Positions 1 through 10,317 of a stretch of 64,000 nt of DNA are shown piece by piece. How positions within the stretch are numbered: the stretch's first letter is position 1; the number at the start of each line of letters is the position of its first letter. The DNA is from Dendrophyllia cribrosa (Eukaryota > Cnidaria > Anthozoa > Scleractinia > Dendrophylliidae). The notes beneath the pieces are model-generated. The model searched no databases. It worked only from the letters and a program-made list of their open reading frames with translations, and was not told where the DNA came from. Made by a program: the position numbers and the translations under genes. The stretch is taken from the NCBI GenBank assembly GCA_024195265.1, contig JAJLRJ010000001.1, positions 1,256,410 through 1,320,409 on the forward strand, written 5' to 3'.

Positions 1-1390
1 AAATACATCTCATTAGGCCACTGCTTAGAAATTATTCAACAATCATGTTTGTGTGTTGGGCCCTGCTGCAAGGTTGTAGATTCGTATACGAGTCGTACAA
101 TGGAGAAACAAATGGAGAAAAGAATTTTTGACCCCGGAAAAAGAGAATTGTCGATCCGAAAAATGCATCTCATTAGTAAGGGGACTTGGAAATTCCCACC
201 GGCGAGGGATCATCATTGTAGTATTGTGTTTGTTAAACGCTAAACCGGTTTCAATATGCTAGACGGAGGGATCCTTAGTTGATTGGGTTGGCTTGTTTCC
301 AAGCCTGCCCAATATATAAAATGGACGCTGTTTCGTAGTCACTTATTGACACGCCGGGGGGGTCCGCCATATGAAAATGACGGGGTGTCCTTTTAGAATT
401 TCGTTAGATGGGCATGGTTGAAAAGACGTTTTATCGTTAAGAGCTACTAATTGTAAATTTTAAGTGGAAGTCTCCACCCCCGCCCCCCGGATTTTGGAGA
501 TTTGAGAATAGATAAGTTAATATGTGGTGTAAATGGGGACGTGCGTAGGCTAATAAATTGATTAAAAGGTTGTTTGTGTAAAGGGTATTCGTTTATAGCG
601 GTGTGGGAGGAAAGGGTGAATTGTCTTGTGAGCGTTTAAAGAGGTTTTAAAAGACACTGACCTATTTCTTGTAGCTGGTATTAATAGATTAAAAAGGGTG
701 AAACCCGTACGAAATCAGTTATAGCCTGACATAGCGAGAATCCGGCCTGAAGTGATTTTTACAGCCTGCATTGAACGAGACAAAGTACGCCTAAAACGAG
801 CCATTCTTGTCCGGTCTCGGCGATAATCTAGCCTGCATAACAGGCGTTATTGGGGGCGCTCAAGCGGGTTTTGGCCGGGGGTTTTGGGGCGCGAGCGCGT
901 AGCGCGAGACACGAGCGCGAAGCGCGAGAACAAAGAGGTCTCGATTCTGCAGAGAAGAGAGATTCTACACTGGACAGAGCAGCCTAAATTAGTGGAAAGC
1001 TTTCTGCTTTGTAATACATGCAGAATTTGGGAAAGTATTCCCTCAATTTTGTTGGATCATATTGATCATTTGCAATATGATATTTCAACGAATTATGCTG
1101 ATGGGGCCGTTTCCAATAACCAAGGGTAGACATCTGCCGTTGGGATCTCTAGTCTGTTGGGAAAAAAAGGACTTATGGTTTATTTGATAACATAACGCCC
1201 CGAAGAGAGAGAAGAGAGAATTTGAGGTGAGCAACTACATTGTACATGGAACATTAATGAAACGTGATTTTCTTCTATCGTTCATTGTTCTTTCAGTGAT
1301 AAGATTTGCTGCTAAAAGCATAATCAATTTTGAATGACACAGGGTGGAAAACTTCAATTTTAATTAAATGAGAAATAGAACATGATGTAA
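1..1390. other. Gene-poor repeat-rich stretch
   Basis: I see no supported gene here. Short open frames (for example 49-243 and 884-1129) have no recognisable domain, splice context or codon pattern. The stretch near 881-930 is CG-rich, with the repeated word GCGAGCGCG/AGCGCGAG, and reads like the edge of an interspersed repeat. The words TAGCCTGCAT and AACAGGCG near 830-850 resemble termini of other short repeats in this window. Confidence 0.5.
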
Positions 1391-1534
1391 TATATCAAAC
1401 ACGAGGAACAGTGTTTCATCAGATTTCCAAACACCGCGAAGTGGGTGAGAAAAACGAGGCGCAGCCGAGTTTTTTTCACCCACTTCAAGGTGTTTGGAAA
1501 TCTGATGAAACACTGATTCGAGTGTTTGATATAG
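1391..1534. repeat. Hairpin MITE-like palindrome
   Basis: The left arm starting TATATCAAACAC and the right arm ending GTGTTTGATATA are reverse complements over about 60 bp with a few mismatches. They meet at a central core ACGAGGCGCAGCCGAGT (1454-1470). The same 17-bp core sits at the centre of a different palindrome at 7988-8162. This is the form of a non-autonomous hairpin DNA element. It also creates mirrored false ORFs on the minus strand. Confidence 0.8.
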
Positions 1535-1904
1535 CTTCTCAAACTGATTGTTAAATGCGGAGAAAACGAAGGAATAAAATCGCCAAAATCTATGCAAATT
1601 AAGAAACGATTTCCAAACCTCCTTCACGGTAGTGATTTCCTTTGTGTTCTCGTCATGAATTATTAATGAGTTTGAGAACTTTATGTCAACAATCACTTTG
1701 ACCGAGGTCATGTCAAGGATGCTTATATTAGTATTTGTTTTACACAGGAAAAAATGAAGTGGCATTTATTGAGATAACTTGTAATGCATTTGTTAAAGAT
1801 GTTATGGGTTACATGTTATAAGCTTATAAGTATTTTGTGAAAGAAGGGGTACGTGACTCAGACAAAGTTTGCTGTCAGCTCAAAGGCTTTGTATGAGCGT
1901 GACC

Positions 1905-2330
1905 CGGGGGGGTACTCCCTTATATGACCTATACGGGGACGTGCCGCTGGACAGGGTATGGTTTTTGGCATTTTTGTCCTGAAGGTATATAATTCAACGC
2001 GAGTCTCTCCTAAACAGGGTCTGAATCTGTCCTAAACAGAGTATGGTTCCAGTTAACGTAGCGCTTGTGGTGACTTCCCCTGTCGTGATTAGCATATTCA
2101 TGCGAAGGTGAAGTCGTTTTCGTTTCAGATCCGTCTACTATTTTTTAAGGCTCAGATTAATAACCACGCACGAGTCGTGTCCTAGACAGAGTCCTAAAAT
2201 AGAGGGTGTTGTTCTACACAGGGTACGTATTTTCGTTTCTTTTTTGTCCTAAACAGGGTCAGGGTCTCAGACCCTCAGCGGCACCCCTATACCCAAATAT
2301 TGGTCAAGTACCCCCCTCCCCCCTCCGGGA
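1905..2330 (+). repeat. Interspersed repeat, GTGCCGCTGGA family, copy 1
   Basis: The block starts with a G run followed by TACTCCCTTATATGACC, contains GTGCCGCTGGACAGGGTATG, then several diverged 'cctaaacaggg' units (about 2007-2255), and ends in a C/G-rich run. The opening motif recurs at 2790-2835. The internal units read as a degenerate tandem array about 20-40 bp apart. No coding content is seen. Confidence 0.6.
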
Positions 2331-2753
2331 GCGTGATGTGTTTTGGATATGAAAAATCGGTGAAATCAGCGGTAAACGTCATTTCAACGTTTTGCGGGCT
2401 TCAAATACAATAAATACAAGGCAATGTTACATTAGGGAGTGAAAAACTGATTCAAGAAATGTAAATTTTGACTTAAAATTCAACAAATTATGTGACGAGG
2501 CTGCACGGTGAAATCCGATCATCGGACTTCGAATCTATTAGCCCTCAAGCGATAAGAAAACATTTCATGACTTGTGCCCAGAGGCAAAGAGAAAAGTATA
2601 TTTTTTTGTATTCTTCTTATATGACTTAGGTGTTTGCATCGCTAGCTTGAAAAGAGATGCGTAAATAGGTTCCAAATGATCTGTATTATCCCAAATTAAC
2701 TGCCGTGTACCCAAATTTTAACTTTATACTAATTAGCAGTAGCTAAAAAAAAC

Positions 2754-2754
<1 letters not shown>

Positions 2755-2796
<42 letters not shown>

Positions 2797-3178
2797 CTCC
2801 CATATATAAGCTATACGGGTATGTGCCGCTGGATGAGGTCGGGTTTTTTACCTTCTAGGTCTGAGATGGGATACTTTTTCCGTTCAATTTTCGAATTAAG
2901 TGTTTTGTCATTTTTTTCCGGTACATTTTTCATCTGGAACCGTGCCTGTGGAAGTTTCACTCGATTCAATCAGCGTGTATGGGTTTGACGCCTAATTCTG
3001 TCAATTTGTGTAAACAAACCCCTTTTTTTGTATAAAGAGCCTTTTACCATATTTAACTGTTTGGTCTGACATGGGGTAGCGAAAATAGAAATTTTAGGTC
3101 TGAGATGGGGTAGAGGTTCTTAGGTCCCAGCGAAACACCCCCACCTAAAACATTGCGGAGTAACCCCTCCCCCCGGGC
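2755..3178 (+). repeat. GTGCCGCTGGA-family repeat, copy 2, with poly-G tract
   Basis: A run of about 38 G (2757-2794) is followed by TTCTCCCATATATAAGC and TGTGCCGCTGGATGAGG. The internal 'aggtctgagatgggg' unit occurs at about 2867 and 3096. The block ends in CCCCTCCCCCCGGG. It is related to the copy at 1905-2330 but diverged. The long homopolymer is prone to length errors in sequencing and assembly. Confidence 0.55.
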
Positions 3179-4060
3179 TAAACAACCGTATTTATATTAC
3201 CTAACAATTAATTACACGCCAACGTCTGATACCGGATGAATATTTTTAGATAAATCTTAACTTAAAGGGAGACTACTTTGTAAAAGCCCGCAAGGGTTTC
3301 TTTAGTCTTCCTCCCAATTTTCATTTAATTATTAAAAATCTACCTGTATACATTTATTATTATGGGAATAAACTGTTACTGTGCCGTTTATCGACACGCG
3401 TTCATACAACCAAAGCAGAACAAAAGGTCCTGAAGATGACAACGCGAATTTCTTTTTGAGCAAAAATTCTGTCTTTGAGTCTATATTCTGAGGGATACTC
3501 AGTATATATTGTGAAGTTTGGAGAGTATATAGGCTGCAATTGGATAAATTAGAGAGCTGCTTACTTTCGAGTATTCGTCCAACGGGTATAAACTTTACTA
3601 TTACTACCTGCGGCCGCATAAACAGCATTAATAAACGCATCCTTTCAGTAGAGCCGCAATGGACAGATTATCATTTGTTTTCACCATCATTGAAACCTGC
3701 CTTTTTTGGCCATGGACCACTTTACCGCTTGGTTTTATATGCTTCGTTTCTAACGGCTCAGTAGCCTGCGTGGCAAGCGTTCGAAGGAAAAGGGGGAGAA
3801 TTGAGGCGCGCGAGGAAGGGGGGAAGGGGTTTTGTGTGTCTTACCCTTGGTATCACTTGGAGTCTTATATCAATGCATTTGTCCCAAACAAAACAAAACA
3901 AAACAATCCTGGTCCATTTGGTGTAGATTCGTCTAAAACTATTTGTACTCCTTATAGCCAAGGAAATAGTGTTTTTTTGGTTCTAATGCGGGTAGTCAGT
4001 GTGTAGCGATGACAGAGTTTAACAGCTATATTGTATAATTTTAGTCGCATGATAACATGT
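3179..4060. other. No supported gene
   Basis: Overlapping open frames on both strands (3332-3640 minus; 3540-3764 and 3659-4006 plus) have no recognised motif and occupy the same DNA in opposite directions, so I do not call them. A short purine-rich repeat edge (GGCAAGCGTTCGAAGGAAAA) lies near 3770-3800. Confidence 0.45.
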
Positions 4061-4064
4061 GCGT

Positions 4065-4540
4065 CAGATCTTGTTGAAATTACGAATTTTGGTAATGAGT
4101 TGTATACTTATCTTTCTAATTTAACACAAAAAGAATGCCTTATGTTAACTGAAGTTCCTGATGTTGTTTGTACTGGGAGAGTTAACTTTCAATTTATTAG
4201 AGTATAGTGGAAGTTATTATGGAAATCGGTACATTATTCTGATTATTTAAATGACAGTATAATAGAAGAGAGCTGTTTACCTTTGTTTGAGGCTTATATA
4301 TCGTTATTACGTGATAATTATAAGTCATTTATTTTGACAATAATAATTTATACGGTCGCTATTTTTGAGACAAGGGATGGTGTATTCAAAGTGTTTGATT
4401 CACATAGTAGAGATCAGAATGAATGAATGGTCCATGTGGGACGTGTGTATTGACTGAAGTTAGTTCTCTTGAAGAGTTCGAAGAGTTTGAAGTAAAAGGA
4501 GTGAAGATATCCTTAACAGCCCAATCATAGTACTCGCAGA
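4065..4540 (+). pseudogene. Decayed transposon-type cysteine peptidase fragment
   Basis: Reading the plus strand from about 4068, one frame is open to 4423 apart from a single internal TAG (near 4205). It contains VAIFETRDGVFKVFDSHSRD, and after a stop and a frame change at about 4424-4430 it continues with GPCGTCVLTEVSSLEEF. The pair 'vFDSHSRD...G-GTcVL-ev' resembles the Asp/His part of OTU-like or ubiquitin-deconjugating peptidase domains carried by large invertebrate mobile elements; that is my recollection of the family and was not checked by search. The first part (4068-4200) has no clear match. No start, neighbouring exon or catalytic Cys region was found, so this is a fossil fragment. 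Confidence 0.45.
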
Positions 4541-4942
4541 GTTCTTGTTTTATATAGTTGCAGTTGTGTAGTCGTAGTTTACGATTAAGCACTTTTATTT
4601 GGATTTTGCGCTCAATTACGCGAAAGGCGAGGCCGCGAGTGAGTACGAACCGGTGCTAGGCCCTATAATTATTGTTCGCCGGCGAACGATGAAGACGTTC
4701 CCATCCAAACAATAACTGCAGTTTTCGATAGGAAATTCAACAAGCATCCAGAATATAAAGTTTGATAGGATTGGCTTTTGATAATGAGCTGCAAGTGGTC
4801 TTGGTTTCATGTTCGAGGCGGTGTTCGGGCAGCCTGCAGAATAGGTGTTATTTTTTATGCGTTTCAGGCGAGCGCGAGGAGGGAAAAAATTACGCGTTCC
4901 TCCCGTCGCGCTCCGCGCGCGCTTGCCTCAAAAACGCAAATA

Positions 4943-5064
4943 ATATAAATGCGAAGTTTACATTTCTTCACGCTTGTTGATACCTTTGTTGATACCTTTT
5001 TCTTCAAACCCTTGAACCCAAAGGTATCAACAAGCGTGAAGAAAGGTAAGCTTCGCATTTATAT
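4943..5064. repeat. Hairpin palindrome
   Basis: The sequence TATAAATGCGAAGTTTACATT and its near reverse complement flank a centre at about 5003. Within the arms, TTCACGCTTGTTGATACCTTTG pairs with AAAGGTATCAACAAGCGTGAA. The arms are about 50 bp. This is a small MITE-like hairpin that explains the mirrored ORFs at 4864-5167. Confidence 0.75.
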
Positions 5065-5649
5065 ATTTTACATATCGTCTTTCATTAATTTTATCTTTTT
5101 ATCTTATATTCTTTTGTTTCTTTTAAATTTGAATTGTGACGTTTCATCTTATATTTTTGAAATGTAACGTCTTTCCATTGTAATCTTCAGTATCCTTTTG
5201 TTTCTTGGCGATTTATATTGTAACGTTTTTCTTGTAGTCATTTTACTCTCTGAAGAAGTCAGGCCGTGCCTGACGAAATATTGGAAAGAATATTATAATC
5301 CCAGTTGTACAGTCAGCCTTGCTTTATTAGTTACTTCGTATTTATATCAAATTTGCTGACTAGATTCACCAGGATCCGACGCTTTTGCATTGTCCGTTGG
5401 CCCTTGCAGATATTTCCAAGTGTTCAAATAAAATTACAGTGTAAGCGCTTCCCATTTGTCAGATCAGGACTGGCCGGCCGGACCACACAATTCGTAAATA
5501 TTATACCATTATTTTTCAGAACTGGTCGACCAAACTGGTGAATTCGGAAGGGTATGCCCCCGTTTTGTTCTACTTGTAGGAACTACAATCATAGACAAAA
5601 GTGTTGGGAAGGTTGGCAGTTTTTACCGTTGGATTCAATTCTTTCTCTC

Positions 5650-5685
<36 letters not shown>

Positions 5686-6655
5686 TTTACAATGTTGGTT
5701 ATAACTGGACTTTTTTAATGCAAAATTGTTGGCTGAGGCCAACATTGGAAAGAGGGAGTGGGGGAGAAGAGTGATTGATAGTTGATCATTATTTAACGTT
5801 AAGAGAGCATCGGTGTAATTCAGCACTTATGCTATTCATTTTTACAACCTTCCCAACTACTTTCGTCTGCAATTGTAGGTCTCTCACTCTTATTTTCTCT
5901 TTTTTTTTTCTGCGCATGCTCCTGTCAAATGCCTCCAGAAAACATAAAACTAAATGATATCTTCTAGATAGTCGTGTTTAATATTTCCGAACACATAGAC
6001 TTTAACTTGAATGTTTTATAATTTAGTTGACTAATTAGGTTAACGTTAACTTTACAACATTCTCATACAACAGTTCTTTTATTTTTATTTTTTTGTTGTT
6101 TTAAAGTTTCCTTTCTTGCAACATGCTTGGTACAGAATAAAATAATTTAACAAAAATGAAACGGTTTAAATAATGTAACTATTATATGGAATGGAAAAAT
6201 GTTCTTTTATTTCCAGAAACTTAAAGATTCGTTAACTATAAAGTAGTTAACTAAAGTCAATAACTGTTATGCCTGCACAACTCCTTCTGCATGCACCAAA
6301 ACCGTCATCTTTTTATGTTTGCGGTAAAACTATACTAGCTAACAGACTAAAAACAAATGTCGTATCCTTTTCGGAGAGTCTTTGGAACTGACTTTTTTCT
6401 GTAACTAAAGATGGTAATTTTATTCTGTAATTAGAATACACAGCAAAATGACCGCACATCCCTTGAGTTATTGAAAAGTTGTGCATTTTTAAGAAGACTA
6501 TTCTTGTTCTGATTTATTCAAAGCACTCTTAATGTGTCTGCTCAGAAATGTTCCCGTGTGTTTGCCGAAGTCATCGTTAAGTTCGCTGTCATCTTAGTGA
6601 AGTGACACAACGCGCGAATAATATGTACTTCTTGATTAAGTGGGAGGGCTGGACA
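5065..6655. other. Intergenic DNA with poly-C tract
   Basis: No gene is supported. A run of about 40 C follows CTCTCTC at 5647-5685, next to imperfect repeats of the 'ttgggaaggttg' type on both sides (5607-5620; 5845-5860 reversed). Near 5240-5290 the words CTGAAGAAGTCAGGCCGTGCCTGACG form a small hairpin typical of repeat edges. The rest is unremarkable AT-rich sequence. Confidence 0.5.
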
Positions 6656-6738
6656 GGAAAATATTTGGCTCGAGGTCATGGTGAACAGACTGAGAGCAGC
6701 TCAGTCTGTACGCCATGACGTCGAGCCAAATATTTTCC
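6656..6738. repeat. Short hairpin MITE
   Basis: The sequence GGAAAATATTTGGCTCGAGG at 6656 pairs with its reverse complement ending at about 6737, with one or two mismatches. The loop contains a second small inverted repeat (CAGACTGAG / CTCAGTCTG). The element is compact, with no coding capacity. Confidence 0.75.
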
Positions 6739-7337
6739 CCTTCCGACTTTTTGCGGCCCTGCTCGCTCAAATGCGCAGGGCCCTCATATGGGACTTTCAT
6801 CGATCGATATTACAAAGAAAAGGCTCACATGGCCGTACAGATCATATGATATATAAATATATAGCCTGCATGGAACTACCTGAATAATCTGTATTTTCTC
6901 CAGTGGCGGCTAAAGGACACAGGCTTGCTTAGAAAGCTTTTTACAACGTTTGTTGGTACTTTTTATTATAACTGGTTGAATAATCTCCAACCTTTTTCGC
7001 TGATCGTTCAGGAAAATAAAATGATATATTTTAGCCAACGACTAGCAAACTCGCCTAAACCTAAATGTCAGCATTTGTGCCAGTGAAAAGAGAACAAAGT
7101 TACACGAATTTATGAAGGAAGGAACAAATATTCTTGAAAGACATCGGTAAACAAAATTATTGCCATGGCTACTCCTTGTTCACTGAATCCTTCTTGCGAC
7201 CACTCATTGCTGCAAAGAGAATATACGAAATTAGCTTTGGGACATCAATTACATTACACTTGCTATTAAACTTGAGTTGCAATGTGTTAAAAATTACTTT
7301 AATTAAAGATTGCAGACATTCATGCATTCATGGCGAG

Positions 7338-7425
7338 GGGGCGGGGGCAGGGTGGGCGGGGGCAGGGTGGGCGGGGGCAGGGTGGGCGGGGGCAGGGTGG
7401 GCGGGGGCAGGGTGGGCGGGGGGCA
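7338..7425 (+). repeat. 15-bp G-rich minisatellite
   Basis: About six near-perfect copies of the 15-bp unit GCGGGGGCAGGGTGG lie here. Each unit has two or more runs of three or more G, so the plus strand could fold into G-quadruplexes. The unit is a multiple of three, which creates false open frames on both strands. Confidence 0.9.
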
Positions 7426-7987
7426 AGGGGCAAGACAAAGTGCCCGCGCTGACTGAAAACTCCGCTGAAAATTCGTTGAACGTTTTCTAAAGCAAACAAC
7501 ACCAAAACTTTTTTTAATTTTTCTGAAACAATTAATTTCATTTGATATGACATTTTATTGTTCATGTGACTGGATTTGGTTACCTGTTAATGAAAAATTA
7601 TTATCGTCATATCCTCCATATTTTAATACCATTTACCGGTTTTAACTAGTTATGTTTGAGTCAATTTCGACGATTTTCTGATAAGGTTTTGGATAAGTGA
7701 AGAAATAAAAAATGGCGGATCCGAGATGGCGGCTGTGCAGAACGTAATACATAATTTATACGACATTTAACGTCATCGACCCATATTGCGCACCTCATAG
7801 CTTAAATGATCTTCAAGTTACGAAGGAGGAAACAGTGCGCCCCACCTCCAGGCTCAAGAAATAAAAAAAAGCTCAGGGTAAATATAGTAAACACAGGCTG
7901 AAAATCAGGCTGCGGCAAATGATTTCGCGCCTTTTGATAATCATGCCTATAAATAGATTCGTATACTAAATGTCTAATATTTAGCAA

Positions 7988-8162
7988 ATTTCCACCGGTT
8001 TTCCGTGGTGTGGACTCTTATTTACCACGATTTACGTCCTCACATGGTCAAAATGTTGTGGACTCACGAGGCGCAGCCGAGTGAGTCAGCAACAAATTTT
8101 TACCATGTGATGACGTAAATCGTGGTAAATAAGAGTCCACACCACGGAAAACCGGTGGAAAT
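7988..8162. repeat. Hairpin MITE with GCGCAGCCGAG core
   Basis: Arms of about 75 bp (outer end TTTCCACCGGTTTTCCGTGG, inner part ACGTAAATCGTGGTAAATAA in the right arm) are near-perfect reverse complements around the core ACGAGGCGCAGCCGAGT (8066-8082). A second inverted pair, TACCACAATTTTTA (8169) and GGTAATTGTGGTAAAAT (8340), lies just downstream and may be a related element, 8166-8360. Confidence 0.8.
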
Positions 8163-8534
8163 CTGTTTTTTACCACAATTTTTAGAAAAACCTACAAGGA
8201 AAAATCGAAGTTTCGTTACAAAACGTGATGCATTGCGTGAGCAAGCGTTGTCTATAACTTGCATTGCGTGATGTTAGCGTCAGCACCGTTGTCTGTACTC
8301 TCATTTACCACCCGCATCGACCAATCAGATTGCGAGATTACCGGTAATTGTGGTAAAATTATTGTTTTACAATTTGTCCTTGTTTCTTTAATTATGAAAA
8401 TAAATATTTACCTATTTGTTCATTTGTTTATTTATTTATAGCTTTTTTTTATAAAAATGCACTTTAGTGAGTTTTACATTGCCAACAGTTTTGATTTAAA
8501 TTCATTATTTTGTTTCTGTTGTTTCTACCTTAAT

Positions 8535-8880
8535 TATTATTGTTTAGTTTAGGTTTGGTTTGGTTAAGTTAGTTAACTTTTAATTAAGTAAGGGTTACGT
8601 GTGGCTAGTTAGGTTAGGTTAAGTTAGCCCTTCGCTCCGACGAAGGGCCAGCGCTCGAAACGTCAGCTATTTGAATCTTTTTACGGTGGTCAATTTACCT
8701 TATCGACTCAGTCGATAAAACTAAATTCTCGTGTTTGATTACGTTAGGTTAGGTTATAAGTTAAGTTAGGTTTAGTTAAAAGTTAACTTTTGGTTAAGTA
8801 AGGGTTACGTTTGGAATGGTTAGTTAGTTACTAAGGTTAGGTTAGGTTTGGTTAAGTTAGGTTAGGTTAGGTTAGGTTCA
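8535..8880 (+). repeat. TTAGG/TTAGGT-rich degenerate repeat
   Basis: Two blocks (about 8545-8625 and 8738-8880) consist of variants of GGTTAGGTTA/GGTTAAGTTA. They include about five exact TTAGG units near 8855-8878 and a shared phrase TTAAGTAAGGGTTACG at about 8584 and 8795. Between them (8626-8735) is a unique-looking segment with GAAGGGCCAGCGCTCGAAA that reads as another repeat family. Confidence 0.65.
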
Positions 8881-10317
8881 GTTTAGTTTGCTGATTTCCA
8901 TGCCACCAAAGCAAGAGAGACAAAAAATGTACCTGGTTCAGAATTAAACCTCTGAAAAAGTTTAAGCCTCGTTATTAATAGGTAACGTTCTTTTAGAAGG
9001 CGTATCTTCCTTAAATGGCGACATCTTCGGTTTGTTGACCAGACTTTTTCGTCTTGCCTGATGTCTCGCTTTCAACCCTCTTTGAGGATGTTGGGTTTTG
9101 CTGCCTACAAGTTAAATAATGTCGAATTTGTACATTTTGTAGAATAAAGATTTAGAAGAAATGAAAGTTGCCATGTATATTGCTGAAAAATGACCAGCAT
9201 AATGATCCCCTTCATATGCACTGATAAACAGGTAAATCACGTTTAACTCGATGTGTAAAACACTGGCCTCGTCCAGGGCCTCGTCAGTTGATGTTGTGTC
9301 TGATGTTTAGTAAAATTTAAAAATGTTAGTGTGTGAGATGATCTTTACCCGGTGTTAGGGTGTGAGATGATCTTCACTCGGGCTTTTCTTCGAATGCTTC
9401 ATTTTCTCACGATATGCCTTATTTTCAAAGATATAGCGAGTTTTATAACAACTAGCCTAATTTCATTCCTCTTCTCCAGCTTTTACTTCAAGATGCATTT
9501 TACCATGCATTCAAATGTAAGTTTATGGTAATATATTTTAAAGTTCAAACAAACGAATCATTATGATAGCTTATTGATTAAGTTTTAATAAAACGGTAAT
9601 TGTGCATGTTTTTCCGCTAGGGTACCGATTTCTCCAAGTTATCTCGTAGGTACGTTTTAACCTGTTTTTTTTTTTTGAATACGTAAAGTATTGATAAAAA
9701 CACACACAGCACCGTTAAGGGTTAGTGAATATCCAAGGTTATCTGTGTTAAACTGTCCGCTGATTTCTTAATTGAGGCGATGGAAATTAGGACAAGTCAA
9801 ATAGCAATAGGCCTTATGCATAGCCTCGTTTGTACGAAATTCCTTGTAAACCTTGTAAACCAAGTTCACGTTGTTTTTGAGTAGGTATTATTTTGAACAT
9901 TCCTCCTAGCTAGTTTGACGTAAACATGCATATCGTTATGGGGCTATTGAAAGTATTGAAATCACGTGATTACCACACAAGTTGCACGTGATCCCGCACG
10001 TTGTCCTCATACTGTTTGGAAACTTCTGGCAGTAGCCTCTGGACTTGACTGACTGGCATGAATTACTGTCATAAACATCTGCGCAGAAGGCTGGGAAAAA
10101 AAAAACAAAAAGCTCAACTAAAAAAGATCAGTTATGATTGAGAACTATACAATGTCAAATATCGGAAACTGTTTAACAAATGGGCTCCTGGTGTTGGCAA
10201 TCCGAGCCTAAGGACGTTTTGCAGGTGTCAGAAAATGTTTGATGGTCCTACTGCTTTCACTACCCAAGAGAAGATCGCGGCTTCTCACGCTCCACCATAA
10301 TTTGCCGTACTTGAACT
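8881..10317. other. No gene seen; 3' flank of the astacin array
   Basis: Nothing coding is supported in these 1.4 kb. One phrase, GTGTGAGATGATCTT, is repeated at about 9330 and 9360. The sequence ends where the last exon of ASTL-4 (minus strand) begins. I see no AATAAA on the minus strand close behind the ASTL-4 stop. Confidence 0.5.

Noticed and set aside
7134..7490. 118-aa plus and 81-aa minus frames with GAGAGW / PRPPC repeats
   Set aside because: They exist only because a 15-bp minisatellite is a multiple of three; both strands are open at once.
8840..8880. Telomere end
   Set aside because: Only about five units, internal, and of the wrong type for a cnidarian.
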